From positions 1 to 30,905 of the forward strand of contig JBCBJX010000027.1 of NCBI GenBank assembly GCA_038522735.1: 30,905 bases of DNA. The letters are read 5' to 3'. A program made the position numbers and the translations under genes. Position 1 is the stretch's first letter, and the number at the start of each line of letters is the position of its first letter. This DNA comes from JBCBJX01 sp038522735 (GTDB taxonomy: Bacteria > Pseudomonadota > Alphaproteobacteria > Caulobacterales > Parvularculaceae). Shown piece after piece: positions 1 through 7,905 of the stretch. The notes under the pieces were generated by a model. That model saw only the letters and a list, made by a program, of their open reading frames with translations, was not told the origin of the DNA and made no database searches.

Positions 1-513
1 CTACAACCACCGCCGCACTTTCTTCTTATAAGCCGTATACGCCCCGCCGAACTTCTTCTGCAGGTACGCCTCCTCCCGCGAGATGACGACGACGCGGATG
101 ACGATCATGGCCGCGATCGTCGTGGCGAAAAGCCAGGCGTTGGAGAATGCGAAGGCCATGCCGACACTGACGAGGGCCATGGCGACGTACATGGGGTTGC
201 GCGAATAGCGGTAGGGCCCCGTGTCGAGGACCGTTTCGGTCCTCGTGTTCGGCAACGGGTTCTCCCCGCCCTTGCGGAAGGCGAGGAGCGCCCAGGCGCC
301 GAAGAGGAAGCCCGCGGCGGCGATCAGCATGCCCGCCGCATCGCCGAACCGCCCGAGGGTGAGGACCGCTTTCGACGGAAACGCGAGTTCCAGAACCACC
401 GCCGCGACGAACGCCCCGACGAAAACGACCGGCGGATGCACCGGTACGTTCGGATGGTCCGTTTCCGGAGCCGGCCCTGCCGGCGTCGCGTGCGGCTCGT
501 CCGACATGCTCAC
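1..513 (-). CDS. Isoprenylcysteine carboxyl methyltransferase-type (ICMT/PEMT) membrane methyltransferase
   Basis: This gene encodes a 170-residue integral membrane protein. Hydrophobic segments lie near residues 28-45, 58-80 and 108-145. The C-terminal half carries the hallmark of the ICMT/phospholipid methyltransferase superfamily: GPYRYSRNPMYV at about residues 99-110, followed by an EEAYL...F...Y motif at 148-162. These motifs bind S-adenosylmethionine in characterised relatives; the substrate here (lipid, isoprenoid or other) cannot be told from sequence. The start is GTG at 513, which overlaps the smpB stop as GTGA, indicating translational coupling. An in-frame ATG at 507 is the alternative start. 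The hydrophilic Pro-rich N-terminus (residues 5-28) is not part of the family core. It is the last gene of a dapA-smpB-methyltransferase operon within this window, and its TAG stop occupies bases 1-3. Confidence 0.86.
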   Translation of the reverse strand: MSMSDEPHATPAGPAPETDHPNVPVHPPVVFVGAFVAAVVLELAFPSKAVLTLGRFGDAAGMLIAAAGFLFGAWALLAFRKGGENPLPNTRTETVLDTGPYRYSRNPMYVAMALVSVGMAFAFSNAWLFATTIAAMIVIRVVVISREEAYLQKKFGGAYTAYKKKVRRWL

Positions 514-980
514 CCCTTCTCGCGCAACAGCCGCGCCTTCTGGCGCTCCCAGTCGCGGGATTTGTCCGTATCGCGCTTGTCGTGCAGCTTCTTGCCTTTG
601 GCGAGGCCGATGGAAAGCTTCGCGATCCCGCGATCGTTGAAATAGAGCTGCAGCGGCGCGATCGTGTAGCCCTTGCGCTGCACGGCTTCGGAGATCTTCG
701 CAATTTCCCGGGCGTGGAGGAGCAGCTTGCGGCGCCGCTTCGGTTCGTGGTTCTCGCGGTTGCCGCCGGAATACTCCGGGATGTTCGCATTGATGAGCCA
801 GAGGCCGCCGTCCTCAGGCGAGGCGTAGGATTCCGCGATGTTCGCCTGGCCTTCGCGCAGGGCCTTCACCTCGGTGCCCGTCAGCATCAGGCCCGCCTCG
901 AACTCGTCCTCGATGAAGTACTCCCGGCGCGCGCGGCGGTTCTCCGCCACCACTTTCCTAGCCGGTCCTTTCGCAGCCAT
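510..980 (-). CDS. smpB: SsrA-binding protein SmpB
   Basis: This is SmpB, the small basic protein that binds tmRNA and brings it to stalled ribosomes for trans-translation. The protein is 156 residues, the usual family length. The N-terminus (residues 8-40) matches the family start, with N-x-x-A-x-x-x-Y then the FIEDEFEAGLMLTGTEVKAL core. The INANIPEYSGGN segment and the basic DKRDTDKSRDWERQKARLLREKG tail, which becomes helical in the decoding centre in known SmpB proteins, are both present. The ATG at 980 lies 3 nt after the dapA stop, and the stop overlaps the downstream methyltransferase start, so the three genes form one tight operon. The tmRNA gene is not in the window. The assignment is secure. 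Confidence 0.97.
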   Translation of the reverse strand: MAAKGPARKVVAENRRARREYFIEDEFEAGLMLTGTEVKALREGQANIAESYASPEDGGLWLINANIPEYSGGNRENHEPKRRRKLLLHAREIAKISEAVQRKGYTIAPLQLYFNDRGIAKLSIGLAKGKKLHDKRDTDKSRDWERQKARLLREKG

Positions 981-983
981 GAT

Positions 984-1886
984 CTAGACGAGCCCCAGGG
1001 CGGCCATGGCGGCGTCGACCTTTTCGCGCGCCTTCGCGCTCGGCGGCGCGAGCGGCAGGCGCAGCTCGTCCGAGCACAGACCGAGCCTTGAAAGCGCGTA
1101 CTTCGTCGGCCCCGGGCTCGTATCGGCGAACAGCGCCTCGGCGAGGGCCGCGAGCCGGTCCTGCCATTCAAGCGCGACCTGGTAGTCGCCGCGCAGGGTC
1201 GCGTCCTGCATTGCGGAGCACTCTTCCGGGACGACGTTCGACAACACCGAAATGCAGCCCCGCCCGCCCATGGCGTTGAAGCCGACGGCCGTCGGGTCCT
1301 CGCCCGAAAGACAGATGAAGTCCTCCCCGCAGGCGAGCCGGTGGCGGGCCATGCGTGCGAGATCGCCCGTCGCGTCCTTCACGCCGATCACGTTCGGCAG
1401 CTTCGCCAGCGCTCCCATCGTCTCGACCGAGATATCCGCAACCGTCCGTCCAGGAACGTTATAGACGACGATCGGCCGCCGGGTCGCGTTCGACAGCGCC
1501 TCGTAATGGGCGATGAGCCCCGCCTGGCTCGGCTTGTTGTAATAGCCGGTGACGGCGAGGACCGCGTCGGCGCCCGCCTCTTCCGAAAACTGCGCAAGCG
1601 CGATCGCCTCGGCCGTCGCGTTCGAGCCGGCGCCGGCGATCACCGGAACCCGTCCCGCCGAAACCTCGACGCAGAGCGCGATCAGCCGGCGATGCTCTTC
1701 ATGGCTGATGGTCGGCGATTCGCCCGTGGTTCCGCACGGCACGAGCCCGTGCGTCCCGGCCTCGATCTGCCGCTCGACAAGCGCGCGGAACGCCGCCTCG
1801 TCCACGGCCCCGTTCCGGAACGGCGTCGCCAGGGCCGTGATCGACCCCTGAATGCGGGAGAGCGCCTCTTCAGACATTGTGCTCAT
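984..1886 (-). CDS. dapA: 4-hydroxy-tetrahydrodipicolinate synthase
   Basis: DapA condenses pyruvate with aspartate semialdehyde, the first committed step of the diaminopimelate/lysine pathway, in the cytoplasm. The 300-residue product is a full-length TIM barrel. Visible active-site elements are GTTGE (Thr53-Thr54), the YYNKPSQ tyrosine (Tyr116), VYNVPGRT (Tyr142, Arg147) and the Schiff-base lysine in IGVKDATG (Lys170). The start is ATG at 1886; a second in-frame ATG at 1877 gives a protein three residues shorter, and neither has a strong Shine-Dalgarno. It is first in a dapA-smpB-methyltransferase operon and is divergent from the lytic transglycosylase gene, a common alphaproteobacterial arrangement in which the transglycosylase and DapA both serve cell-wall metabolism. 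The stop is TAG. Confidence 0.97.
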   Translation of the reverse strand: MSTMSEEALSRIQGSITALATPFRNGAVDEAAFRALVERQIEAGTHGLVPCGTTGESPTISHEEHRRLIALCVEVSAGRVPVIAGAGSNATAEAIALAQFSEEAGADAVLAVTGYYNKPSQAGLIAHYEALSNATRRPIVVYNVPGRTVADISVETMGALAKLPNVIGVKDATGDLARMARHRLACGEDFICLSGEDPTAVGFNAMGGRGCISVLSNVVPEECSAMQDATLRGDYQVALEWQDRLAALAEALFADTSPGPTKYALSRLGLCSDELRLPLAPPSAKAREKVDAAMAALGLV

Positions 1887-1982
1887 GATCGTACCGACTT
1901 TCCGCCCGCAGGCCCCGCCGCGACAAGGGCGCGCACGCTATCCGCGGCCGGCGGGCCGGGCAACCGCGGACCGGCTGCTCGA

Positions 1983-2010
1983 TTGAAACGCGCCATGGCT
2001 GTGTCATCAT
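1983..2010 (+). promoter_or_regulatory. Putative sigma-70-type promoter for the lytic transglycosylase gene
   Basis: In the 157-bp divergent region between dapA and the transglycosylase gene, TTGAAA (1983-1988) is followed after 16 bp by CATCAT (2005-2010), which match the -35 and -10 consensus at five and four of six positions. The predicted transcript would start about 25 bp before the ATG at 2044. This rests on sequence pattern only. Confidence 0.4.
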
Positions 2011-2043
2011 AGAACGTAAGGGTCGAAACCGAACATCGCCGTT

Positions 2044-4731
2044 ATGAAATCGATGACCATCCTCCGGGCGTCCGCGCTCCTCATCGCGCTCGTTTTCGCG
2101 AGCGGCGGGACCGCCGCGGCGGCGGACCCGACGCCGAGCCTGAAGCCCGCCGCGCCCACTGATCGCGACCCGGTCGCCTCGGGCCTCCTTTCGCCGTCCG
2201 ACTTCAAAGCCTTCGAGACCGCCGTCGAACTCGCCCGCGACGGCAAGGACGCCCGTGTGCGGGCCGCGGCGGTGTCGATCGGCGACCCGGTCGCCCGGGA
2301 CGCCGCGCTCTGGGTCTACTACCGGACCAACGATCCGGACGTCGACTGGCGCGCCCTCGCCCGGTTCATTGACGAGCACGACGACTGGCCCTCCATGAGC
2401 CTCCTTCGGCGCTATGCGGAACAGCGGATGCCGGAGAGCCTGCCATCGAAGGAGGCGCTCGCTTACTTCGGCAAGCACGCGCCCCTCACCGGCGAGGGCA
2501 AGTTTCGCTTCGCCGAAGAGCTCTGGAAGGACCGCGAGCGCGACCGGGCGCGGGCGCTCATCCGCTCCGCCTGGATCGAGCATGATTATTCGTCCTCTGA
2601 GGAAAAAGCGATCCTCAAAGAATTCGGCAAGCGCCTCTCCAGCGAGGACCATGTCGACCGCGTCGATCGCCTCCTCTGGGGCCGACGGATCACCGCGGCG
2701 CGGCGCATGGTCGATCTCCTACCGGATTATGCGAAGCCCGGAACAGCGGCGCGCATCGCCCTCCTCGCGGGCGACCGGAACGGCGAACAGCTCTTCGCCC
2801 GGTTGAACGACCGCCAGCGGCTCGACGGCGGCGTCATGCACGCGGCCGTGCGCTACGCCCGCCGGGACGAGCGCGAGGAAGAGGCGATTCGCCGGGTCCT
2901 GAGCGTTCCGTCAGGCGCGGCGTTCGCCCGCGATGTCGACGCCTGGTGGCTGGAGCGCCGGCTTCTCGCCCGCTGGGCGCTGAAGACGGGGCTCTTTTAC
3001 GACGCCTACGCCCTCGCCGCCTCCCACGGCCTCACCGTCGCCGGGAACGGCTATCTCGCCTATTCCGACGCGGAGTTCTTCGCCGGCTGGATCGCGCTGC
3101 GCTTCCTCAACGAGCCGCGCGACGCCGATCTTCATTTCCAGCGCCTTGAAGAAGTCGTATCTTCTCCCATCAGCCTCGCGCGCGCCCGCTACTGGCGGGG
3201 CCGCGCCGCAGACGCCCTCGGCGACCGGGCCGCAGCCGAAGTCAATTACGCCGCGGCGGCAGCTTATCCGAACACCTATTACGGCCAGCTCTCCGCCGAC
3301 GCGATCGGCGCGGTCTCGGAGTTGGAGTTCGCCGCCCCGCTCCAGCCCGTCCGCCCCGGCGTCGCCGCGGCCTTCGAGGAGCGCCCGCTCGTCAAGGCGA
3401 CGGCGCTCTTCGGAGAGATCGAGGACGGCGGCTATTTCCGGCTCTTCGCCCATCACATCGCCCGCGGCCTTAGGGCGGAGGATGAAGTGCGGCTGCTCGC
3501 TGCGATCGGCGAGCGCTATAAAGCGCCCGATACGGGCGTGCGCGCCGGCAAGTACGCCGTTCAGGACGGGCTCTTCATTCCCGACGTGACGTACCCGGAC
3601 GTCGACGTGCCCGGCCAGGCGGAGGACTTCGTCGAGCGCGCCCTCATCCTCGGCCTCTCCCGGCAGGAGAGCGAGTTCAACCCCCGCGCCTACTCCTCGG
3701 CCGGCGCCCGCGGGCCGATGCAGCTTCTCCCGTCCACCGCCTCGATCACGGCGCGCAAGGAGGGCTTTCCCTACCGGCGCTCCTGGCTCCTCGACCGGCC
3801 GGACTACAACTTCGTCATCGGCGCCGCGCATCTGAGCCATCTCCTGAAGCGCTATGACGGCTCCTACGTCATGACCCTTGCGGCCTATAACGCCGGCCCG
3901 CACCGGGTCGACCGCTGGATCGACGACTATGGCGATCCGCGGGCGGACGATGTCGATCCCGTTGACTGGGTCGAACTCATTCCGTTCTCGGAGACCCGCA
4001 ATTACGTCATGCGCGTCATGGAGAACATGCACGTCTACCGGCACCTCGCCGCTTCGAAGGACGGCGCGCTCTTCAGCGAAACCGGCGGGTTCGATCCTCG
4101 GGCGTCCATGAGCGCGGACCTCGCCCGCGGCGGCGAGCGAGGACGGGCGGGACGCCTGTCGCCGCCGACGCCCGTCCTCGCCGCCCTCGCCGCCGAGCGC
4201 GCAAGCTCCGGCGACCAGCCGGCCCTCCCGGACTACGCCGCGGCCCAGGCGGTGATCGCCGCGATCGACGCGCGCTCGACCCGCCTGCCGGCGATCGAGA
4301 AAGCTCCGCAACAGGCCGAGACCCGGAGCCGCGTCGCGCAGACCCGCACGAAGCCGGACGCCGAGCCGGCGCCGGCTGATCCGGTCTGGCCCGAGGACGA
4401 GCCCCGGCTCCTCCTCGATGATCCGCAGCCCGCCGCGCCGGGGCCTCAGGACGCGGCGCCGCTCGCCGCAGAGACGCCCGCGGCCCCGACCTTCAAGTGC
4501 CGCAAGCTCGCCGCCCGGCCGGACGGCTCGATCGTCTGCCTCGACGGTCGCCGCCCGGTGATCGTCTGCCCCGCGCCGAAGGCGGCCGACGAGGACGACG
4601 CTCCGGCGGTCAGCGCCGACGATCTCAACTCCCGGGAGCTGCGGGCCCTGCGCGGCGTTCCCACCGGCGACGGGAAGGACGAGGGGGCCTTCGTCTGCCC
4701 GTCCCGGAAAACGCCCGAGAAGACCGGCTGA
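2044..4731 (+). CDS. Periplasmic soluble lytic murein transglycosylase (Slt70-like)
   Basis: The product cleaves the MurNAc-GlcNAc bond of peptidoglycan to give 1,6-anhydro ends, acting in the periplasm. The 895-residue protein starts with a Sec signal peptide (residues 1-26, ending AAAAD). A long alpha-helical repeat region rich in RAR/WxxR patterns (about 50-510) resembles the Slt70 U-domain. The family 1 SLT domain runs from about residue 530 to 670, with the catalytic Glu542 in SRQESEFN, then GARGPMQLLPSTA, and AYNAGPHRV (Ala614-Gly618). After this comes an unusual Ala/Pro/Glu-rich linker of about 150 residues and a small cysteine-containing tail (about 815-895) that I cannot assign. Slt70 itself is about 620-645 residues, so this copy carries about 200 extra. 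ATGs at 2044 and 2053 are both possible starts; neither has a clear Shine-Dalgarno. Confidence 0.93.
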   Translation: MKSMTILRASALLIALVFASGGTAAAADPTPSLKPAAPTDRDPVASGLLSPSDFKAFETAVELARDGKDARVRAAAVSIGDPVARDAALWVYYRTNDPDVDWRALARFIDEHDDWPSMSLLRRYAEQRMPESLPSKEALAYFGKHAPLTGEGKFRFAEELWKDRERDRARALIRSAWIEHDYSSSEEKAILKEFGKRLSSEDHVDRVDRLLWGRRITAARRMVDLLPDYAKPGTAARIALLAGDRNGEQLFARLNDRQRLDGGVMHAAVRYARRDEREEEAIRRVLSVPSGAAFARDVDAWWLERRLLARWALKTGLFYDAYALAASHGLTVAGNGYLAYSDAEFFAGWIALRFLNEPRDADLHFQRLEEVVSSPISLARARYWRGRAADALGDRAAAEVNYAAAAAYPNTYYGQLSADAIGAVSELEFAAPLQPVRPGVAAAFEERPLVKATALFGEIEDGGYFRLFAHHIARGLRAEDEVRLLAAIGERYKAPDTGVRAGKYAVQDGLFIPDVTYPDVDVPGQAEDFVERALILGLSRQESEFNPRAYSSAGARGPMQLLPSTASITARKEGFPYRRSWLLDRPDYNFVIGAAHLSHLLKRYDGSYVMTLAAYNAGPHRVDRWIDDYGDPRADDVDPVDWVELIPFSETRNYVMRVMENMHVYRHLAASKDGALFSETGGFDPRASMSADLARGGERGRAGRLSPPTPVLAALAAERASSGDQPALPDYAAAQAVIAAIDARSTRLPAIEKAPQQAETRSRVAQTRTKPDAEPAPADPVWPEDEPRLLLDDPQPAAPGPQDAAPLAAETPAAPTFKCRKLAARPDGSIVCLDGRRPVIVCPAPKAADEDDAPAVSADDLNSRELRALRGVPTGDGKDEGAFVCPSRKTPEKTG

Positions 4732-4774
4732 GCGGCGCCCCGCCGCGAATCGACCGGCGGCCGGCCCTTCCCGC

Positions 4775-4803
4775 TTGCCGCCGCGCGTCGAGCCTTGCTA
4801 AGC
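4775..4803 (+). promoter_or_regulatory. Weak candidate promoter of the tRNA-Ser gene
   Basis: TTGCCG (4775-4780) lies upstream of an AT-richer TTGCTAAG block (4795-4802), about 12-15 bp before the tRNA 5' end, in otherwise G+C-only sequence. The spacing and match are imperfect, so this is a suggestion rather than a firm call. Confidence 0.25.
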
Positions 4804-4814
4804 CCCTTGAACGC

Positions 4815-4904
4815 GGAGAGGTGGCCGAGTGGTCGAAGGCGCTCCCCTGCTAAGGGAGTAACGGGGCGACCCGTTCGTGGGTTCGAATCCCATCCTCTCC
4901 GCCA
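4815..4904 (+). tRNA. tRNA-Ser, anticodon GCU
   Basis: A complete class II tRNA. The acceptor stem GGAGAGG (4815-4821) pairs with CCTCTCC (4894-4900), with discriminator G and an encoded CCA at 4902-4904. The D arm is GCCGAGTGGTCGAAGGC. The anticodon stem CTCCC/GGGAG encloses the loop CTGCTAA, giving anticodon GCT (reads AGC/AGU). A long variable arm, typical of tRNA-Ser, follows (TAACGGGGCGACCCGTTC), then the T arm GTGGG-TTCGAAT-CCCAT. There is no anticodon mutation, so this is not a suppressor tRNA. Confidence 0.98.
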
Positions 4905-5045
4905 CTACCCCAGAGCCCGCTGTTGTTTCTTGAGGTTTTCTCAGCGGCGACTTCTCGCTGCGGATCGACGGTAATCCGTGCTCCTTGAGCGGCTTACTTG
5001 GGCGAGAAAAGGCCTCTAGAGGAACGCCAGAACCCTCAAAAGAAA

Positions 5046-5972
5046 TCAAAGGAACCTGTGGATGGCTTCATCAGCGTTATCTTGCGCGGTTTCGTTGCCA
5101 ATAATTTGGGGCCAGTGTTCTTTTTGATCGGCCAGCTTTCCAGTCAGTCCCTTTTTGCTTCCCCACCAAATGCCGGAGCCGAAATCATCTTCGTTTAGCA
5201 TGACGTCAACATAGCGCTGAGCCCCCACATCAACGGAATGGGCTCTGCCCAGTTTTTCCATGACCCACATAGCGGTTTCCATGGTCAGCCTTTGGAAAAA
5301 TGGCATGGATTTCGTTCCAGAGGTGCCGCGGGCCATACCCGGATCGATGGTCATAAACCTCGTCGTTGGATGCCTACGCGACATGCTCATCGTCCATAGC
5401 GCGCCCATAAGTTTCGTAGCGCCATAGATGTCAGTATACGTGGAGCGCTCGTTGAATTTCGTGCCGTTGGCGACAGAGGTCCACTCTTCGACGGAGCCCT
5501 CTTTGATCGGTGGTTTGGCCGCCCGGACTTCTGGTGCGCCTCTGGCGGCAAAGCTCGCGACGTACATGACCGTTCCCGTATCAGAAAGCTTGCCACGCTC
5601 CATAATCAGATCGGTGAAGAGCACGTGGCCGAGGACGTTGATGCCAAAGATCAACATGACACCATCCCCGGTGAGTTTTTTCGGATCAGTACCGCCTCCG
5701 CCTCCCGCGTTAAGAATGATCCCATCGACCTGAGAGTTCAGCTTTTCGGCGGCCCTTCGGCAAGAATCGAGATCGCCGACATCGACGATCAATATCTCAA
5801 AAACTGACTTACCCGTCAGCTTTTCAAGGTTCTGACGGGCAGCTTCAGCACGCGATTGGTCTCGGCACGCCAAGATGATTTTCGTGACGTCCGCACGCAG
5901 AGCGAACTGCCGCGCGGCTTCGAAACCGAGTCCAGAATTCGCCCCGGTGATGAGAATGGTCGCTTCTTTCAC
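5046..5972 (-). CDS. Short-chain dehydrogenase/reductase (SDR), NAD(P)-dependent
   Basis: The product is a 308-residue Rossmann-fold oxidoreductase of the classical SDR type, of unknown substrate. Seen directly: the cofactor loop TGANSGLG (residues 9-16), NAG (88-90), Asn112, and the catalytic Ser140, Tyr183 and Lys187 in YGATK. The overall pattern resembles retinol-dehydrogenase/protochlorophyllide-reductase-like SDRs. I chose GTG at 5972 because a strong AAAGGGGG Shine-Dalgarno lies about 6-12 nt upstream and the beta-strand/glycine loop follows immediately. An ATG at 6029 would add an unsupported basic extension. The gene and its surroundings (about 4910-6050) are visibly lower in GC, with many A/T third positions, unlike neighbouring genes, and it sits directly downstream of a tRNA gene. 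This suggests acquisition by transfer. Confidence 0.88.
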   Translation of the reverse strand: MKEATILITGANSGLGFEAARQFALRADVTKIILACRDQSRAEAARQNLEKLTGKSVFEILIVDVGDLDSCRRAAEKLNSQVDGIILNAGGGGGTDPKKLTGDGVMLIFGINVLGHVLFTDLIMERGKLSDTGTVMYVASFAARGAPEVRAAKPPIKEGSVEEWTSVANGTKFNERSTYTDIYGATKLMGALWTMSMSRRHPTTRFMTIDPGMARGTSGTKSMPFFQRLTMETAMWVMEKLGRAHSVDVGAQRYVDVMLNEDDFGSGIWWGSKKGLTGKLADQKEHWPQIIGNETAQDNADEAIHRFL

Positions 5973-6437
5973 TTCGTTACCCCCTTTGGGCACAGCTTGA
6001 ATTTGAGACAGCTTTTTTAACCGGCTCATCAATAACGCGAGAAGGTGTCCCGCATTTTCTCTCTTCCTCATACCTCGTGCCGGAGAAATGAACGCGAGCG
6101 ACCGTTTCGGGGCGCTTCCCGCCGCCCGGCGAGAGACCGCTTTGGGGCGTTTTCGGCCACTCATGAAAACGTGGGCGACCGGCGCCGCTGGTCCGGTCTC
6201 GGTCGTAACGCCGGCGTGTCGTTCGGTACGTCCGAGTACGATCCATCGCGTTCGACCGTCCGGTTGTCGTAACGAACGAACGGTTCGCTTTTTTGTCCCG
6301 CACGTCCCCGCTCCTGAAACATGCGTGCAGGCAGCGGGCGCGGCGGTACTTGCGGCGTCGGAGAACGCCAGCACCCGGATCAATCTCATAATCGGTGCGA
6401 TGTCTGAGCGTCGCGCCGAGCGCCGTGCGCCGTCTCG
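5973..6437. other. Gap without a convincing gene between SDR and ArsR genes
   Basis: About 465 bases. Open frames here show neither alphaproteobacterial codon bias nor recognisable motifs. Base composition changes from AT-richer near the SDR gene to GC-rich near 6300. A small hairpin-like CGAAC-N5-GTTCG followed by six T lies at about 6274-6295 and could be a weak terminator on the plus strand, but no gene upstream would need it. Nothing else is supported. Confidence 0.5.
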
Positions 6438-6776
6438 CTATGGTTTGGCGGATCGCCGGGCCCGTTTTCCGCGCGCGACTTCCGTTGCGAGCGCTTCGAG
6501 CTTCGGCTCCCAGAACCGCCGGAACCCGTCGAGCCAGGCGTCGACTTCCGCCAGCGGCGCCGCGTCCAGTGCGTAGACCCGCCGCGCGCCGTCGACGGTG
6601 ACCGTCGCGAAGCCGTTTTCGCGGAGAACCTTCAGATGTTGAGAGACGGCCGGCTGCGTGATGCCGAATTCGTCGCTCACGACGCCGACGATCTCGCCGG
6701 ATGCGCGATCGCTCTCGGCGAGAAGTTCAAGGATCCGCCGGCGCACCGGGTCGCTTAGAACGTCGAAGGCGTGCAT
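6438..6776 (-). CDS. ArsR-family winged-helix transcriptional regulator
   Basis: The product is a 112-residue DNA-binding repressor of the ArsR superfamily. The N-terminal FDVLSDPVRRRILELL and the helix-turn-helix GITQPAVSQHLKVLRENG (about residues 38-55) are diagnostic, followed by a GARRVYAL beta-wing. There is no cysteine in the recognition region, so metal sensing is unlikely. Relatives of this type pair with SRPBCC proteins and are often called the penicillinase-repressor-like or SdpR-like group. The start is ATG at 6776, sharing its A with the stop of the upstream SRPBCC gene (TGATG), so the two are translationally coupled. The gene order (SRPBCC first, regulator second) is the reverse of the more usual arrangement. 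The basic C-terminus (GKRARRSAKP) is distinctive. Confidence 0.92.
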   Translation of the reverse strand: MHAFDVLSDPVRRRILELLAESDRASGEIVGVVSDEFGITQPAVSQHLKVLRENGFATVTVDGARRVYALDAAPLAEVDAWLDGFRRFWEPKLEALATEVARGKRARRSAKP

Positions 6777-7411
6777 CAGCCGCCCGTATAGGCCGCCGCG
6801 GTGCGCGCCGCCATCGCCCCGGCGACATCGGCGGCCTCGCCGGCGGCGACATGCGCTGCGCCCCACGCCTCAGCGCACCGGCGCATGAACGCCTTACCGT
6901 CCTCGGACGACATCCAGGCCTCGTTCGCCTTGCTGTCGACGGCCCCTCCGCCGCTATCGACGTGCAGCCCCATGCCGAGAAACGACAGATCCCAGCCGAC
7001 GCCCGTGGCGCCCGGACCGTACTGGTCCCAGTGCGCCTCGCCGGCTTCATCTTTCAGCGTGATATGCTCAAGCGACAGCCGCGCGCCATCGCCGTCCGGC
7101 GCCAGCCGCACAACGACCCAGCTGACGCTTCCTCCGTACTCCCATGTCGCCTCGAAAACGTCCGGCGGGTCGCACCGCGTGATGGTTCCGCCGGCATTCC
7201 CTTCGAGCTGATATCGCCCGCCGAGGCGCAGATCGCCGGTGATCGGTGAAAACCACCGCGGGATGCGCTCGGCGTTCGTCAGCGCGTCCCATAAATCGTG
7301 TTGATCCGTTGCATAGACCCGGGACGCGGCGACGACCCGCGCCGGCTTCCCGTCATGCAGCCGATCCTGAACCTCGCGAAATTCAGCGCCGAGCGCGCGG
7401 CCGTAGTCCAT
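6776..7411 (-). CDS. SRPBCC (AHSA1/CalC-type) domain protein
   Basis: A 211-residue cytoplasmic protein with a START-like SRPBCC fold, an open hydrophobic pocket that binds small lipophilic ligands in known members; its ligand is unknown. The AHSA1-type core is seen from about residue 27: ASRVYAT...LWDALTNAERIPRWFSPITGDLRLGGRYQL, then GGTITRCDPPDVFEATWEYGG, and a C-terminal GATGVGWDLSFLGMGLHV segment. ATG at 7411 has a GAGGT Shine-Dalgarno 6 nt upstream. It is co-transcribed with the ArsR regulator, which overlaps its stop by one base. This implies that the pair is autoregulated from the AT-rich promoter near 7444-7472. The last 60 residues form an Ala-rich helical tail. Confidence 0.88.
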   Translation of the reverse strand: MDYGRALGAEFREVQDRLHDGKPARVVAASRVYATDQHDLWDALTNAERIPRWFSPITGDLRLGGRYQLEGNAGGTITRCDPPDVFEATWEYGGSVSWVVVRLAPDGDGARLSLEHITLKDEAGEAHWDQYGPGATGVGWDLSFLGMGLHVDSGGGAVDSKANEAWMSSEDGKAFMRRCAEAWGAAHVAAGEAADVAGAMAARTAAAYTGG

Positions 7412-7443
7412 CTTGCGACCTCATCGAATGACTTAAGCCGCAA

Positions 7444-7472
7444 ATTATATAACTGAAAACTAATATCAAGAA
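7444..7472 (-). promoter_or_regulatory. Promoter (and possible ArsR operator) of the SRPBCC-arsR operon
   Basis: Reading the minus strand, a perfect TATAAT (7449-7444) lies about 33 bp upstream of the SRPBCC start codon in a strikingly AT-rich patch (7441-7470) inside GC-rich DNA. TTGATA (7469-7464) precedes it at a short 14-bp spacing; TTCTTG at 17 bp is the alternative -35. The imperfect ATAT...ATAT dyad between the two boxes would suit binding by the operon's own ArsR protein, but that is inference. Confidence 0.55.
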
Positions 7473-7488
7473 CTTTGCGCGCGCGGCG

Positions 7489-7788
7489 TCATTCCCCGAG
7501 GAAAAATCCGACGTATTCACTGTCGTCGCGGGTCGCGGCGACGGTGCGCTTTATGCCGTGGGCCGCGATCGGCTCGCTCGCCTCCATGCGGCACCAGAGC
7601 GTGTAGTCGCCGTCGCAGGCGCAGCCGGGGGACCATTCGCCGTAATCGAGGGGCCCGACCACGACGTCTGCGACGATGAGCTCGTCCCGGTCGCGGATGC
7701 GGCAGACGACGTTGACGTTCGTCGTCGTCGTCGCGCTCAGATTGATGAAATAGAGCGCGTGCCGAATGCTCGCGGCGCTCATCTCCAC
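7489..7788 (-). CDS. Hypothetical protein; 5' end probably lost to an in-frame stop
   Basis: From the only usable start (GTG at 7788, or ATG at 7782) this encodes 99 residues with no family I recognise. It is hydrophilic and contains a CACDGDYTLWC cysteine cluster. Coding signal does not begin at 7788: upstream codons in the same frame keep strong G/C third positions and give a plausible protein segment (FERVGSWFGAKYTEECRSS) back to about 7880. No ATG, GTG or TTG occurs there before the TAA at 7906-7908. That TAA is the stop of the preceding gene, in the same frame. Either the two are one gene split by a nonsense change, or a small indel has removed the start: one extra T at the TTTT tract near 7873-7876 would place an ATG in frame. 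Confidence 0.55.
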   Translation of the reverse strand: MEMSAASIRHALYFINLSATTTTNVNVVCRIRDRDELIVADVVVGPLDYGEWSPGCACDGDYTLWCRMEASEPIAAHGIKRTVAATRDDSEYVGFFLGE

Positions 7789-7905
7789 GACGCGGACGGT
7801 CTCGCGACGCCGACGGCTGCTGCGGCATTCCTCCGTGTATTTCGCGCCGAACCACGAGCCGACCCGCTCGAAAACATTGCCCGGCCGGCGTTCGCACTGG
7901 CGTTT

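Noticed and set aside
2911..4311. Long minus-strand open frame inside the transglycosylase gene
   Set aside because: It is the antisense mirror of a gene with a clear catalytic domain, and its translation is low-complexity Arg/Gly/Val-rich.
4815..6437. Integrated island with tRNA-Ser as attachment site
   Set aside because: I found no second copy of the tRNA 3' end within the low-GC segment and no integrase gene, so only atypical composition is claimed.
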